Source: CAZSWR01 sp964610885 | Lineage (GTDB): Bacteria; Bacteroidota; Ignavibacteria; Kapaibacteriales; UBA2268 | Length of the DNA: 24,535 nucleotides | Direction: 5' to 3' | NCBI GenBank assembly: GCA_964610885.1 | Contig: CAZSWR010000057.1 | Span: 1-24,535, forward strand | In this document: in pieces, positions 1 through 6,944 of the stretch | Layout of the letters: each line of letters begins with the position of its first letter | Numbering within the stretch: position 1 is the first letter of the stretch | Program-made: the position numbers and the translations under genes | The notes under the pieces: generated by a model | Seen by the model: the letters and a program-made list of their open reading frames with translations, nothing else | Databases searched by the model: none | What the model was told of the DNA's origin: nothing

Positions 1-306
1 TTAATTTTGAATCGTTGATGGTAGCGTAATTTGGAAAGTTAATTGAAAGCTATGATGCATTGATAGTTTCAATGCAGCGCGAAGAGGGGAAGCGCTGAGG
101 AGTCAAAAATAATGATTTTGATAACTAAAAGAAACAAGATGGCAAAAATTCGCATGAACACGGTTAAAAACTTTAATAGCTTTCAGGAACAATTTCAGCA
201 AATCCGATTTAATTAAAATCCCAAACAGTGAAATTGATGTGCGGCTGTGCCGCTTTAAATTTGAAATTTATTTATTTGTTTTATTTATCTAAACGAAAGG
301 TGTATT
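1..306. other. Leader/intergenic region before the lipoprotein pair
   Basis: No convincing gene is visible in this 306-base stretch. A 25-codon ATG-to-TAA reading frame at 139-216 has only a weak Shine-Dalgarno context. A GCGGC-TGT-GCCGC hairpin at 241-253 is followed by an AT-rich tract and could end an upstream transcript or sit in the leader. TTTG at 260-263, an 18-base spacer and TATTTATC at 282-289 loosely resemble the Bacteroidota -33/-7 promoter (TTTG/TAnnTTTG). If real, it would give a very short leader before the ATG at 307. All of these are weak calls. Confidence 0.3.
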
Positions 307-744
307 ATGAAAAAATCAATCCTTCTTACGATCGTTGCCTTCTTGGCAATCAGCGTTGCCTTCACATCATGCGCAAAAAAATCGGATGAAAAAGCAAAAG
401 GCGATATCCAGAAAGTCGTAACAGATTACAAAGCTCAATTGGACAACTTGAAGAAACTTGCTGGCAACCCCAACATGGCAGATCCCGCCGTCGGTGCTGA
501 ATTCGCAAAATTCCAAAACACCAAAGCAGACTTTGACAAAAAATTGCAAGCAGCAAAAGACGCTGGCAAAGATAAAGTTATCCCCGAAGACTTGAAACCT
601 ATCGACGAAGACTATACCAAAACAGCCGCTGAATTCCAAAAAGTTTACGGCGAAGTCTCAACCAAAATCCAAGCAGCAGCTCAAGCAGCAGCAACAACTC
701 CCGCCCCCGAAGGCGAAGCAAAACCCGAAGCAGCAAAAAAATAA
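307..744 (+). CDS. Small outer-membrane-type lipoprotein, paralogue 1
   Basis: This 145-aa protein begins with a lipoprotein signal peptide: a KK start, a hydrophobic core and the lipobox FTSC with Cys at residue 22. The mature part is charged and helical (K/E/D/A/Q-rich, likely coiled coil), and the last 25 residues are a low-complexity A/P/E/K tail. AAAGG a few bases upstream supports the ATG. The gene after it is a clear paralogue with the same signal-peptide opening and lipobox, 68 bp away, so the two are probably co-transcribed. Codon use is skewed (proline almost always CCC, lysine AAA), which hints at high expression. The function is not recognised. An abundant envelope lipoprotein of structural type is plausible, but that is inference only. 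Confidence 0.85.
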   Translation: MKKSILLTIVAFLAISVAFTSCAKKSDEKAKGDIQKVVTDYKAQLDNLKKLAGNPNMADPAVGAEFAKFQNTKADFDKKLQAAKDAGKDKVIPEDLKPIDEDYTKTAAEFQKVYGEVSTKIQAAAQAAATTPAPEGEAKPEAAKK

Positions 745-812
745 GTTCGTTTCTTATGAAATGAGGGTGGCATAAAAAAAATTTTCTTTCAACAATTTAC
801 TAAGGTGTAAAA

Positions 813-1232
813 ATGAAAAAATCAATCCTTTTCTCAATCATGATCATGCTCGTCGCCGGTGTATTCTTCACATCATGCGGCCAAAAACTCAACCCCGAAA
901 CCAAAAAAGCAGCTGATGCAATCATCGCAAATCAGAAAAAAGCAATCGATGAATTGAAAAACATGCCCATCGATCCCGCAAATCCTCAGCTCGCACAAAT
1001 GGTTGCCGACAAAGAAGCAAAATTCAAAGAAATCGCCAAAACATGGGATGAAGCAAAATACAAAACAGACATCGATGCAAAAGAGCTCGAAGGTTTGGTA
1101 AAAGCCAAAAAAGACAACGAAGATGCATTTGTTAAAGCACTTGGCGAATTGAAAAACAAAATCGCACAAGCACAAACTGCAGCTCCCGCCGCTCCCGAAG
1201 CAGCTCCCGCCGCTCCCGAAGCAAAAAAATAA
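813..1232 (+). CDS. Small outer-membrane-type lipoprotein, paralogue 2
   Basis: This 139-aa protein has a lipoprotein signal peptide with the lipobox FTSC (Cys 22) and a K/E/A-rich, probably helical mature domain. Its tail is built of AAPAAPE units. The tail is encoded by a 21-bp exact tandem duplication at 1179-1199 and 1200-1220, so tail length is probably prone to slippage. The first 18 nt of the ORF and the bases coding around the lipobox are identical to the upstream paralogue, which indicates gene duplication followed by divergence of the middle. AAGGTG lies just upstream of the ATG. Transcription should end at the strong hairpin at 1279-1317. No enzymatic motif was seen and the role is unknown. 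Confidence 0.85.
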   Translation: MKKSILFSIMIMLVAGVFFTSCGQKLNPETKKAADAIIANQKKAIDELKNMPIDPANPQLAQMVADKEAKFKEIAKTWDEAKYKTDIDAKELEGLVKAKKDNEDAFVKALGELKNKIAQAQTAAPAAPEAAPAAPEAKK

Positions 1233-1278
1233 GTTAACTACACAATAATATTTAGCCATCCTCCTAATATTATTGAAA

Positions 1279-1317
1279 GAAAAACCTCTCTGCTGATTTA
1301 TCGCGGAGGGGTTTTTC
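1279..1317. terminator. Bidirectional rho-independent terminator between convergent genes
   Basis: A 15-bp stem (1279-1293 with 1303-1317, only G:U wobbles and no mismatches) encloses a 9-nt loop. Because the stem ends are A-rich on one side and T-rich on the other, both strands give a GC-rich core followed by a U-tract. It lies between the + strand lipoprotein gene ending at 1232 and the - strand portal gene ending at 1332, so it can serve both. It also marks the left edge of the phage-derived cassette. Confidence 0.85.
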
Positions 1318-1331
1318 ACTTTTATTTCAGG

Positions 1332-2471
1332 CTAATCGATAACAATCTCGCCCTCGCGGAATCCGTAATGCTCCATCCAATACTCCTTCGTGAAGTGGAA
1401 TCCGGTCGAGGCCGCCAACCGCAAATCCCGCTCCAATTGCTCCTTGCTCTGGCCATCGTTCATCACCAACCGAAACCGTGGCGATGCGACCGGCCCGAAA
1501 TTCAATTCAACAATGCTCGAAATAAGTTCGTTCATCGCTTGCTCCACCAACCGGCAGTCCGATTGAACCACTTCGCGGCGTATCTTGAAATGTGTTTCGG
1601 CCGCAGCATAGCTGCCCATGTTGATCTCCGTCGTCAGCGTCTGCGATAGCAATGCCTTCGATATTTCCGAATTGCAATGATGTATCAGCTCGCGAAACAA
1701 ATTGACCGACGAATTCCTCGACGCTTCGTGCATGCTCACGCTGATGTCGGCCGGCGCCACAATCACCGTATCCTCCGCCATCTGCGACAATTGCTCCGCC
1801 AATTCCTTCGCCTCCTCCGGCGAGGCGCCCCTGGAGAACTGCCCGAGCAGTAACGGCATTCCGTAGCGCTCGCTGAAATTGACCCAAAAGCGAAGCCCGC
1901 CGCGCTTGAATTGCACCTGCCAATAGCATTTGCCGAGCAATGCCTGGCCATAGGGATTCTTGTAATCGGACTCGTAGCGCACATTGACAATCTTGTGCCG
2001 AGCAATCTGCAGGGCGTTCAGGCCAATCTCGCTCTTTGCGCATAACTCGCCAGCGGAATCGAAAGTGAACCATTCCTGCGGCTTGGCGCTAAAACTTTCC
2101 GGCGTGAGCATCTTCCCGGACTGCTTCCAGACAATCTCCATCGGTTGGAACCCGAATAGCGGAGCTTCGAGAGCATCTCGCTCGATTGCGCGTATGTCCA
2201 AATCGCGAATGATCTGATCGACCTCGCGCAAGACGTGGGCCGGGGTGCCGGACGGCACAAGCGTGTATTCCAAACATAGCACTCCGCTCTTCCGCGATTG
2301 GATGCAAGACCAAACGTGAGGATCGTTTTTCAAATCGCGGTATGCCTCAATCGTTTTGCCTGTGCGCCGGAGTATCGTGTCGGGGTTGGGCAGGAATCCC
2401 AAGAAATTCCCTGCTGATGCGAACCGCGAGCGAGTGAAATACTCATTCGTTAGTTGATGTATGTTTGCCAT
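1332..2471 (-). CDS. DUF935 / Mu gp29-like portal protein
   Basis: This 379-aa protein matches the DUF935 portal family of Mu-like phages, which forms the dodecameric ring at the capsid vertex. Visible hallmarks are the NPYGQALLGKCYW segment, the FKRGGLRFWVNFSERYGMP segment, SPEEAKELAEQL, and the HHCNSEISKALLSQTLTTE stretch followed by GSYAAAETH. It is somewhat shorter than Mu gp29 (about 510 aa), mainly at the C-terminus. The start at 2471 is chosen because GGAAGAAG lies directly upstream. The open frame runs further, to 2570, but that part overlaps the preceding gene. The stop of the upstream spanin-like gene is 29 bp away. The position is odd: portals normally sit next to the terminase at the head of the morphogenesis operon, whereas this one is the last gene. 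Confidence 0.88.
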   Translation of the reverse strand: MANIHQLTNEYFTRSRFASAGNFLGFLPNPDTILRRTGKTIEAYRDLKNDPHVWSCIQSRKSGVLCLEYTLVPSGTPAHVLREVDQIIRDLDIRAIERDALEAPLFGFQPMEIVWKQSGKMLTPESFSAKPQEWFTFDSAGELCAKSEIGLNALQIARHKIVNVRYESDYKNPYGQALLGKCYWQVQFKRGGLRFWVNFSERYGMPLLLGQFSRGASPEEAKELAEQLSQMAEDTVIVAPADISVSMHEASRNSSVNLFRELIHHCNSEISKALLSQTLTTEINMGSYAAAETHFKIRREVVQSDCRLVEQAMNELISSIVELNFGPVASPRFRLVMNDGQSKEQLERDLRLAASTGFHFTKEYWMEHYGFREGEIVID

Positions 2472-2500
2472 GCTTCTTCCTTCGTTATTCAAATTTATTA

Positions 2501-2941
2501 TCATTTCACTGAATGCAAAACGTACCCGGCAGCGGCGCCCGTAATGAAATACAGAGGCACGCGCCACCACGGCTCGCGTTTCTCCACTGTCCGCGTAACG
2601 ATTTGCCTGTCGATGATGGCGGTGTCCGGCGCCTTGCGAATTTCAAGACTCAAAAGATTCTCCGGGAAGGCGAATTCGGCTCTAATTGTATCGTGGACGA
2701 CGACAGTATCGATGCTTGCCGTGAATGGCGCACTCTCGACAACCGTATCGGAGACTTTGACGATTCGAGCTTTGTATCTCGTGATCACGACCGGTTTGCT
2801 GGGCCTGATGGAATAGACTGTGTCGCGTACCACTTGCGTTTCGCTCGGCGGCTGGCGGCCGCCCCACGAAAAATGAATAAATGCAATCGATACCAAAACC
2901 GCGAACAGAAAAACGCACAAGTATTCAAATAGTGATTTCAT
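2501..2941 (-). CDS. Two-TM envelope protein, spanin-like candidate in the phage cassette
   Basis: This 146-aa protein has an N-terminal membrane anchor (residues about 5-25), an extended middle rich in V/T/D/R (repeated RDTV- and DTVV-like strings), and a C-terminal hydrophobic segment (about 128-143, after EKREPWWRVP). Proteins with this layout occur in Bacteroidota phages and prophages, often close to lysis genes. A role in linking or disrupting the inner and outer membranes (spanin) would fit the holin and endolysin upstream in the same operon. There is no lipobox, and the family was not firmly identified. GAAAG lies 7 nt before the ATG. The gene sits between the 91-aa gene and the portal gene on the same strand. 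Confidence 0.7.
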   Translation of the reverse strand: MKSLFEYLCVFLFAVLVSIAFIHFSWGGRQPPSETQVVRDTVYSIRPSKPVVITRYKARIVKVSDTVVESAPFTASIDTVVVHDTIRAEFAFPENLLSLEIRKAPDTAIIDRQIVTRTVEKREPWWRVPLYFITGAAAGYVLHSVK

Positions 2942-2960
2942 ATATTGCTTTCAATTAGAA

Positions 2961-3236
2961 CTAACAATCCATCCAATACGAAAAATCGGGATGCTCCTTG
3001 AGCGATAAATAGCAAGCCGTCAGAGTGTTGTCGTGAATGCTTTTCTGGGCGTCTGCTGCTGCCGAAAGCAATTGATCGAGTGCTGGCAAATACTCTGAGC
3101 GGAGCATTACGTTGTCGAACTCGTCCCTTTGTCCGTGGCGGACATCCGCGCTCTTGAAAATCTCGATATGGATTAAATCTTTATTGTTCGAGCCGGCCAC
3201 GCGAAGGTAGTTGCCGCATTCATTTTTCAGTGCCAT
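2961..3236 (-). CDS. 91-aa phage-cassette protein of unknown function
   Basis: This short soluble protein has no signal peptide or membrane segment. The N-terminal half looks like mixed alpha/beta (IHIEIFKS) and the C-terminal half is helical (EYLPALDQLLSAAADAQ). AAAAAGG is positioned well before the ATG. It lies between the fibre gene (26 bp upstream) and the spanin-like gene (19 bp downstream), so it is almost certainly expressed with the virion genes. A fibre chaperone or accessory would be a contextual guess. No sequence motif supports it. Confidence 0.7.
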   Translation of the reverse strand: MALKNECGNYLRVAGSNNKDLIHIEIFKSADVRHGQRDEFDNVMLRSEYLPALDQLLSAAADAQKSIHDNTLTACYLSLKEHPDFSYWMDC

Positions 3237-3262
3237 AATGTATCCTTTTTTAGGGAATGAAT

Positions 3263-4417
3263 TTAACTTTTTTTCGATTCAATATTGACCGAAGAGGCGC
3301 ACCAGCCGATAGAAGCTCCAATTTCGCCCTTGGCCTCGACGCGAAGGGCGTAGTAGGTGTTGTCGGCAGAGACTCGCACATCCCACGCTTCGGTTCCGGT
3401 GTCTGCTGCAATTTGGCGTATTGTATATGTGCCACCGACCAATTCGACGCCGGCTGCATTTCGTTTGGCCGAGCCAACGATTTCCCAAGTTCTGGCGATG
3501 TTCCTCGCCGAGTCCCGGGCGTGGACAATCATTCGGAAGCTGAAAACTGTGTTGGTAATAATCGCGCAGCGGCCTGTGCCGACCATGGCTTCGGTCCAAG
3601 CATCATTTGTTGTCGTAACAGCCCAATTGACAATGCTCCATTTGTGAGTGCCCAAGCTGTCGAAGGTTTTGCAAAGCTCGCCCTGCCGTTGGCAAGAAGT
3701 GAATGCGCCGAGCGCAACCCCATAATTCATGTTGTTTGTGGATGAATATGCCCCAATCGAAACTCCATACGAATTATTGCCGCTGCTGGAGTATCCCATC
3801 GCAATGCTATAGTTGGAGTTGGCTGAAACGCCACTACCAATACTAACGGAATATTGATAAGCGACTGAATTGCTTCCCAGTGCTAAAGATTCGTTGAAAA
3901 GAAGCTTCCATGCGCTTCCATTCGAGACGAAATCCACCGCCGATCGCGGGCAGACCGTCGAAAGCAAAGTAGTTCCCGAATACACAGCCAGGTTTAGGCT
4001 CGACGCAGCCGAGGCGATGTTTTGAACAGTAAACACCTTGCCATTTGAACTATCAGCCGATGGCAGGTAAACATTCCTACTCGTCGAGAGCGGTTCGAGG
4101 AATTGGAATCGGGGGCTGCTTGCCGCGAGAGTTTTATTTGCGCTCAATTGCTCTGTATTTGCCGACTGGGATGGGAGCGAGTCTGTCCAAGAAACGTTCG
4201 TTCCGTCGGTTGCGAGTATTTTTCCATTGTTGCCGGACTGCTGCGGCAGCACTTGATTTGCTGTGGTTTGGTGTGGGTTTCCGGTGTCCGCCACGTGTCC
4301 TGCGTTGGCTTTGGCTGCGAGCGCTTCGTTCAGGTCCGTTTGGTTGTCTAAAGTCCCTTTGATTTGGCCCCACTCTGCGCCGGCCGCACCCGAAATCGGT
4401 ATGATTGAAATTGGCAT
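3263..4417 (-). CDS. Phage fibre/adhesin-like protein with YadA-type repeats
   Basis: This 384-aa protein starts with a virion-attachment-type region. GTLDNQTDLNEALAAK followed by an H..DTGNPHQTTANQV stretch is a common opening of phage tail-fibre shafts. Residues about 178-240 carry tandem units of the YadA/trimeric autotransporter head type (ALGSNS, SIGSG, IAMGYSSSG, SIGAYSS, ALGAFTS). The C-terminal 130 residues resemble a beta-rich binding domain. The protein is therefore probably trimeric and host-binding. No chaperone or intramolecular peptidase domain is obvious. It is unusual to find an intact-looking fibre when no tail tube, baseplate or sheath genes are present in the cluster. ATG at 4417 is used, though its Shine-Dalgarno (GGAA) is modest. 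Confidence 0.78.
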   Translation of the reverse strand: MPISIIPISGAAGAEWGQIKGTLDNQTDLNEALAAKANAGHVADTGNPHQTTANQVLPQQSGNNGKILATDGTNVSWTDSLPSQSANTEQLSANKTLAASSPRFQFLEPLSTSRNVYLPSADSSNGKVFTVQNIASAASSLNLAVYSGTTLLSTVCPRSAVDFVSNGSAWKLLFNESLALGSNSVAYQYSVSIGSGVSANSNYSIAMGYSSSGNNSYGVSIGAYSSTNNMNYGVALGAFTSCQRQGELCKTFDSLGTHKWSIVNWAVTTTNDAWTEAMVGTGRCAIITNTVFSFRMIVHARDSARNIARTWEIVGSAKRNAAGVELVGGTYTIRQIAADTGTEAWDVRVSADNTYYALRVEAKGEIGASIGWCASSVNIESKKS

Positions 4418-4457
4418 TTTTCGGTTCCAAAAGTTGTTGGTGATAAAGAATATACAT

Positions 4458-4517
4458 CACTGCAATCCACGCATGGGCGAATGGGTGGGGGAGAGGGTTG
4501 GGGCGCGGATTGCAGTG
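4458..4517. repeat. Inverted repeat with a G-quadruplex-capable loop
   Basis: The arms CACTGCAATCCACGC (4458-4472) and GCGCGGATTGCAGTG (4503-4517) pair at 14 of 15 positions. The enclosed region plus the first arm base (4475-4503) carries five G-tracts of 3-5 G separated by 1-5 nt on the + strand, a good G4 motif. It lies in the 142-bp gap between the unknown 117-aa gene and the fibre gene. On the transcribed RNA (- strand) the loop is C-rich, so any G4 would form on the template DNA. Confidence 0.75.
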
Positions 4518-4559
4518 AAATGTTTGGTGCTCGTTGGGCGGAGCATATCTGGCAAGAAC

Positions 4560-4913
4560 TTAGGTATCGGCATAGAAGGCCGTAACCGTCAGCTTGCCGC
4601 TCATGGTGGCCATCGGGGCGAACGATACCGAAAAGAAGCGAAACATCGGGCTGGCGAAGACGACAATCGCGTCTGTTTCGTTGCTCACGCTATCGACTGT
4701 GAAACTTGCCGCCTTCACGCTCGCCTCGCAATCGTTGCTCAGGAGTATTTCTACCACCGACTGGCCGAGTTGCGAAACGTCGCGCCACGAGATTTGGATG
4801 GAATTGAGCACGGCCGCTATCCTGCCCGATTGAACTTTGGGTAGCCGAGTTTCGATCCATTCCGAACGGCACGCGCAGCCCATGTTTTCCGATGAAAACA
4901 CTTCGATGGTCAT
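4560..4913 (-). CDS. 117-aa beta-rich protein coupled to the endolysin-like gene
   Basis: The start is the ATG at 4913, which overlaps the stop of the endolysin-like gene by ATGA, a standard translational-coupling arrangement. The same frame stays open far upstream, but that part merely shadows the endolysin gene. The 117-aa product has alternating hydrophobic/polar strands (VVEILLSN, AIVVFASP, FRFFSVSFAP, LTVTAFYA), suggesting a beta-sandwich, and a CAC motif near the N-terminus (residues 13-15). No signal peptide or TM is seen. It could be a small virion structural protein, but the family is not recognised. Confidence 0.75.
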   Translation of the reverse strand: MTIEVFSSENMGCACRSEWIETRLPKVQSGRIAAVLNSIQISWRDVSQLGQSVVEILLSNDCEASVKAASFTVDSVSNETDAIVVFASPMFRFFSVSFAPMATMSGKLTVTAFYADT

Positions 4914-5503
4914 GGCCTGCCCCCGGTTGGCTCGAAACCAATCAAGCCGCGCAGGGCCATATTGCCAAGCCGAGCTAAAAGGTTCCGCCGCTTCAAGAAT
5001 ACGCCCTGGCGCGGCCACCCGCCGGAAGAGGTTTCTTCGGTGTTGAATGCGATGGTCTCCACCCATCCGGCCTTGCCGGTCCGGACGATACGCTCGATGT
5101 GGCCGAAAGGAGTGCCTGCTTTGTTCCATACCACTAAGTCGTGAACTTCCGGGAGGGCTGTTGTGCGAACTCCACGGGCGGCAGCGTCCGCAAAGATAGC
5201 ATTGGCAAGCCCGCTTCGCGCAATCGGAACCGCTCCGATGCCCAAGGCATGCGCCGCCACGCTGAAGGCCCAGTACTGGCCCGCTGCGCAATACGGAGCG
5301 CCCGGGGCAAGGCCAACAGAACGCAAGTATTCGTCGATCTGCGCGGACGAATTTCGCCCAGATTCCTCCACGCCAATTTGAGAGAGCGCGCTGTCCAAAG
5401 AAGCATCTAAGAGCCGGCCATCGCACGGGAGATTGTACTTCGTGAATCCGCAAACCAAATGCAGCGCGATGCCGAATATGAATATATACTTTACTTTTAG
5501 CAT
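4910..5503 (-). CDS. Secreted NlpC/P60- or CHAP-like endolysin candidate
   Basis: This 197-aa protein has a short hydrophobic N-terminal export signal (residues about 4-19). The body has the layout of CHAP/NlpC-P60 amidases that cleave peptidoglycan peptides. A catalytic-type Cys72 sits in a PYCAA motif that follows a YLRSVGLAPGAP lead-in, a His135 sits in FGHIERI, and a polar third residue is probably E150 or N154 in the next strand. Its position right after a holin-like gene and upstream of a spanin-like gene suggests a lysis role. The Shine-Dalgarno before 5503 is weak. The signal sequence suggests Sec export (SAR-like or host-exported) rather than strict dependence on the holin. A bacterial-type peptidase of other function cannot be excluded. 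Confidence 0.72.
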   Translation of the reverse strand: MLKVKYIFIFGIALHLVCGFTKYNLPCDGRLLDASLDSALSQIGVEESGRNSSAQIDEYLRSVGLAPGAPYCAAGQYWAFSVAAHALGIGAVPIARSGLANAIFADAAARGVRTTALPEVHDLVVWNKAGTPFGHIERIVRTGKAGWVETIAFNTEETSSGGWPRQGVFLKRRNLLARLGNMALRGLIGFEPTGGRP

Positions 5504-5564
5504 AATAATGATTGGTTTGTTGTAAAAATATTAATATCGTCAAACAAATCACTGATTCTTTACG

Positions 5565-5855
5565 CTACACAGAAAACTGCGCCAAATAGACACCGAGCAC
5601 GACCAGCCCGATGCAGACGTGGACCCCGAGGAAGATTAGCCCTGCGTTGGAAGTGCCGGATTTGTCCGATGCGAAATCAATCGCCGTGTAGGCATAGTTC
5701 GCAGCGCCGGAAAGGGCGATCGCAAGGGCCTCGGTGGTGGAGATGAGCAGCATTGTTTTTATCTCGGGCATGGACGGGGCCAACAGCCACGCGGCCGCAA
5801 GCCCGACGAGCAGCCAAATGCTGTTCCTCTTGGCGAAATTCCAAATTTCATTCAT
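5565..5855 (-). CDS. Small membrane protein, holin-like
   Basis: This 96-aa protein has three hydrophobic segments: about 12-26 (IWLLVGLAAAWLLAP), about 33-52 and about 71-93. That topology is common for phage holins. It sits directly upstream of the endolysin-like gene on the same strand, 61 bp apart, which is the main reason for the call. GAGG is seen 6 nt before the ATG. No family-defining motif was recognised, so this is a call from topology and neighbourhood. Confidence 0.7.
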   Translation of the reverse strand: MNEIWNFAKRNSIWLLVGLAAAWLLAPSMPEIKTMLLISTTEALAIALSGAANYAYTAIDFASDKSGTSNAGLIFLGVHVCIGLVVLGVYLAQFSV

Positions 5856-5918
5856 AAATGCCTCAAATTTATGTTAGTGTTAATTCAAATTAGTTGGATG
5901 GGAAGATAATTCGTGTAT

Positions 5919-6085
5919 TGTAATCCCAAATTGTTCATTAAAACATGACATTTTTTCTATCCCCTCATCCCCGGCCCTTCTCCCGACAGGAGAAGGGTGT
6001 AAGAAAACGTGCTTTTTAGGAAGTCCCTTTCGCCCTTTGGGAGAAAGGGATTTAGGGTATGAGGGTTTTTCCAACGTTCAAATTG
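5919..6085 (+). repeat. Interspersed repeat family A, copy 1
   Basis: This region closely matches 14177-14340 in the same orientation. The shared landmarks, in order, are AAATTGTTCATT, CCTCATCCCCGGCCCTTCTC, a CCCTTCTCC...GGAGAAGGG hairpin (5975-5997), GTAAGAAAA.GTGCTTT, GGAAGTCCCTT, a CCCTTT-GGGAG-AAAGGG hairpin and ATTTAGGGT. The copy occupies the gap between the DUF1320 gene and the holin-like gene, exactly where a Mu-like phage would carry its tail genes. Confidence 0.85.
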
Positions 6086-6097
6086 GGGTATTGCCAC

Positions 6098-6526
6098 CTA
6101 TGAATAGGTGTCTAAATCGTTTGCAGGAAAAAGTCTTCGAGGCGGTTCGGCCGGTTGTGGGATTTCCGGCCTCCTCTCGGCTCCTTGCAGTTTCATCCGG
6201 CCCTGCGCGATCCACCTTAGCTGCTCGAGTGCAGAGTCTTTCCGCTCCAAAATCGCCGCCGGCACGCCCGTTTTCGCCATCGCCGATTGGAAAAGGTAAT
6301 AAACGGCCAGATCGGCGGAAATGCTCACGATGAGCGCAGGTGGCGCGCCGACGAATGGGACGGAGTAGCAATTGCCAAGGAAACTGTCAATCACAGTGTC
6401 TGCCTTCGCAATGAAGGCGTTAATTCGATCCTCATTAATGGCCGTGGCGCTTGGGTCGCCGGATAGTTTGGCCAGCTCTGCCGTGGAGAACTCATTGGAA
6501 AGGCTGCTGATTGATGAATAGCTCAT
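6098..6526 (-). CDS. DUF1320 / Mu gp36-like head-tail protein
   Basis: This 142-aa protein has the DUF1320 pattern: an N-terminal ELAKLSG-type helix, an INAFIAKADTVIDSFLGNCYSVPF core, and an ISADLAVYYLFQS helix, ending with a lysine/arginine-rich segment. In Mu-like phages this family (gp36) follows the major capsid and decoration genes and is thought to act in head completion at the head-tail interface. That same order is kept here. AAAGG is 7 nt before the ATG, and the gene starts 16 bp after the decoration-like gene stops. The normal downstream neighbours (gp37, sheath, tube) are missing and are replaced by repeat family A. Confidence 0.85.
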   Translation of the reverse strand: MSYSSISSLSNEFSTAELAKLSGDPSATAINEDRINAFIAKADTVIDSFLGNCYSVPFVGAPPALIVSISADLAVYYLFQSAMAKTGVPAAILERKDSALEQLRWIAQGRMKLQGAERRPEIPQPAEPPRRLFPANDLDTYS

Positions 6527-6542
6527 TTGTTGGCCTTTGGGT

Positions 6543-6887
6543 TTAGGGTACTAATTTGATGCGAATGATTCCGCCACCCACGCAGCCGTCCAGCGCTCGG
6601 CCGTTGGCAATCGCACCGGTGGTGGCCTTTTTACCGATTCCGTTGGCTCCGCTCATGATGTCGTCGCCCGCGGCGCAATCGCCCGATATTTCCAATAGGG
6701 CAACGCCGAGCACGATGGCCGATGCCAAACTGTCTGCGCTCCAAGCGGCCTCGGTAACCCCGAAGGCACGGCCGCCATCGGGAGTGAGAGTGCCTGCAAA
6801 GCCCACGAATCGCTTAGCGGGAATGTCCTGATGCACGGGTATCGTCAGCGACTGAACCGGCCGGAATGTCTTTTCTGTTATTGCCAT
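6543..6887 (-). CDS. Small capsid decoration-like protein (DUF2190-type)
   Basis: This 114-aa Gly/Ala-rich protein starts at the ATG at 6887, preceded by AAAGGTGAG. The frame is open further upstream but overlaps the capsid gene, so the long form is rejected. Features of small head-stabilisation proteins are present: a beta-rich N-terminus (LTIPVHQDIPAKRFVGF), a central VTEAAWSADSLASAIVLGVA and a C-terminal Gly-rich loop ending in IIRIKLVP. Its position right after the major capsid gene matches the Mu gp35/DUF2190 slot. The family assignment is by pattern and position and is less certain than the neighbouring DUF1320 call. Confidence 0.72.
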   Translation of the reverse strand: MAITEKTFRPVQSLTIPVHQDIPAKRFVGFAGTLTPDGGRAFGVTEAAWSADSLASAIVLGVALLEISGDCAAGDDIMSGANGIGKKATTGAIANGRALDGCVGGGIIRIKLVP

Positions 6888-6900
6888 GGTCTCACCTTTG

Positions 6901-6944
6901 TTCGTTGTGGAATTGTTATTTGTTCGTTGTGGAATTGTTATTTG
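6901..6944. repeat. 22-bp perfect tandem duplication spanning the capsid stop codon
   Basis: The 22-nt unit at 6901-6922 is repeated exactly at 6923-6944. The capsid gene stop (TAA on the - strand, 6938-6940) lies in one copy, and the duplicated TAA lies in the other, upstream of the decoration gene's ribosome-binding site. It lengthens the spacer between the two genes to about 50 bp. Confidence 0.9.

Noticed and set aside
139..216. 25-codon ATG frame in the leader before the lipoprotein genes
   Set aside because: Weak Shine-Dalgarno, no recognisable motif and too short to separate from chance.
873..1319. 148-codon minus-strand frame opposite the second lipoprotein gene
   Set aside because: Cys/Phe-rich antisense reading of a well-supported lipoprotein gene with strong codon bias.
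4914..5552. Upstream part of a 330-codon minus-strand frame covering the endolysin-like gene
   Set aside because: Only its last 117 codons are supported (ATGA coupling, plausible protein). The upstream part is an Arg/Trp/Cys-rich shadow of the lysin gene.
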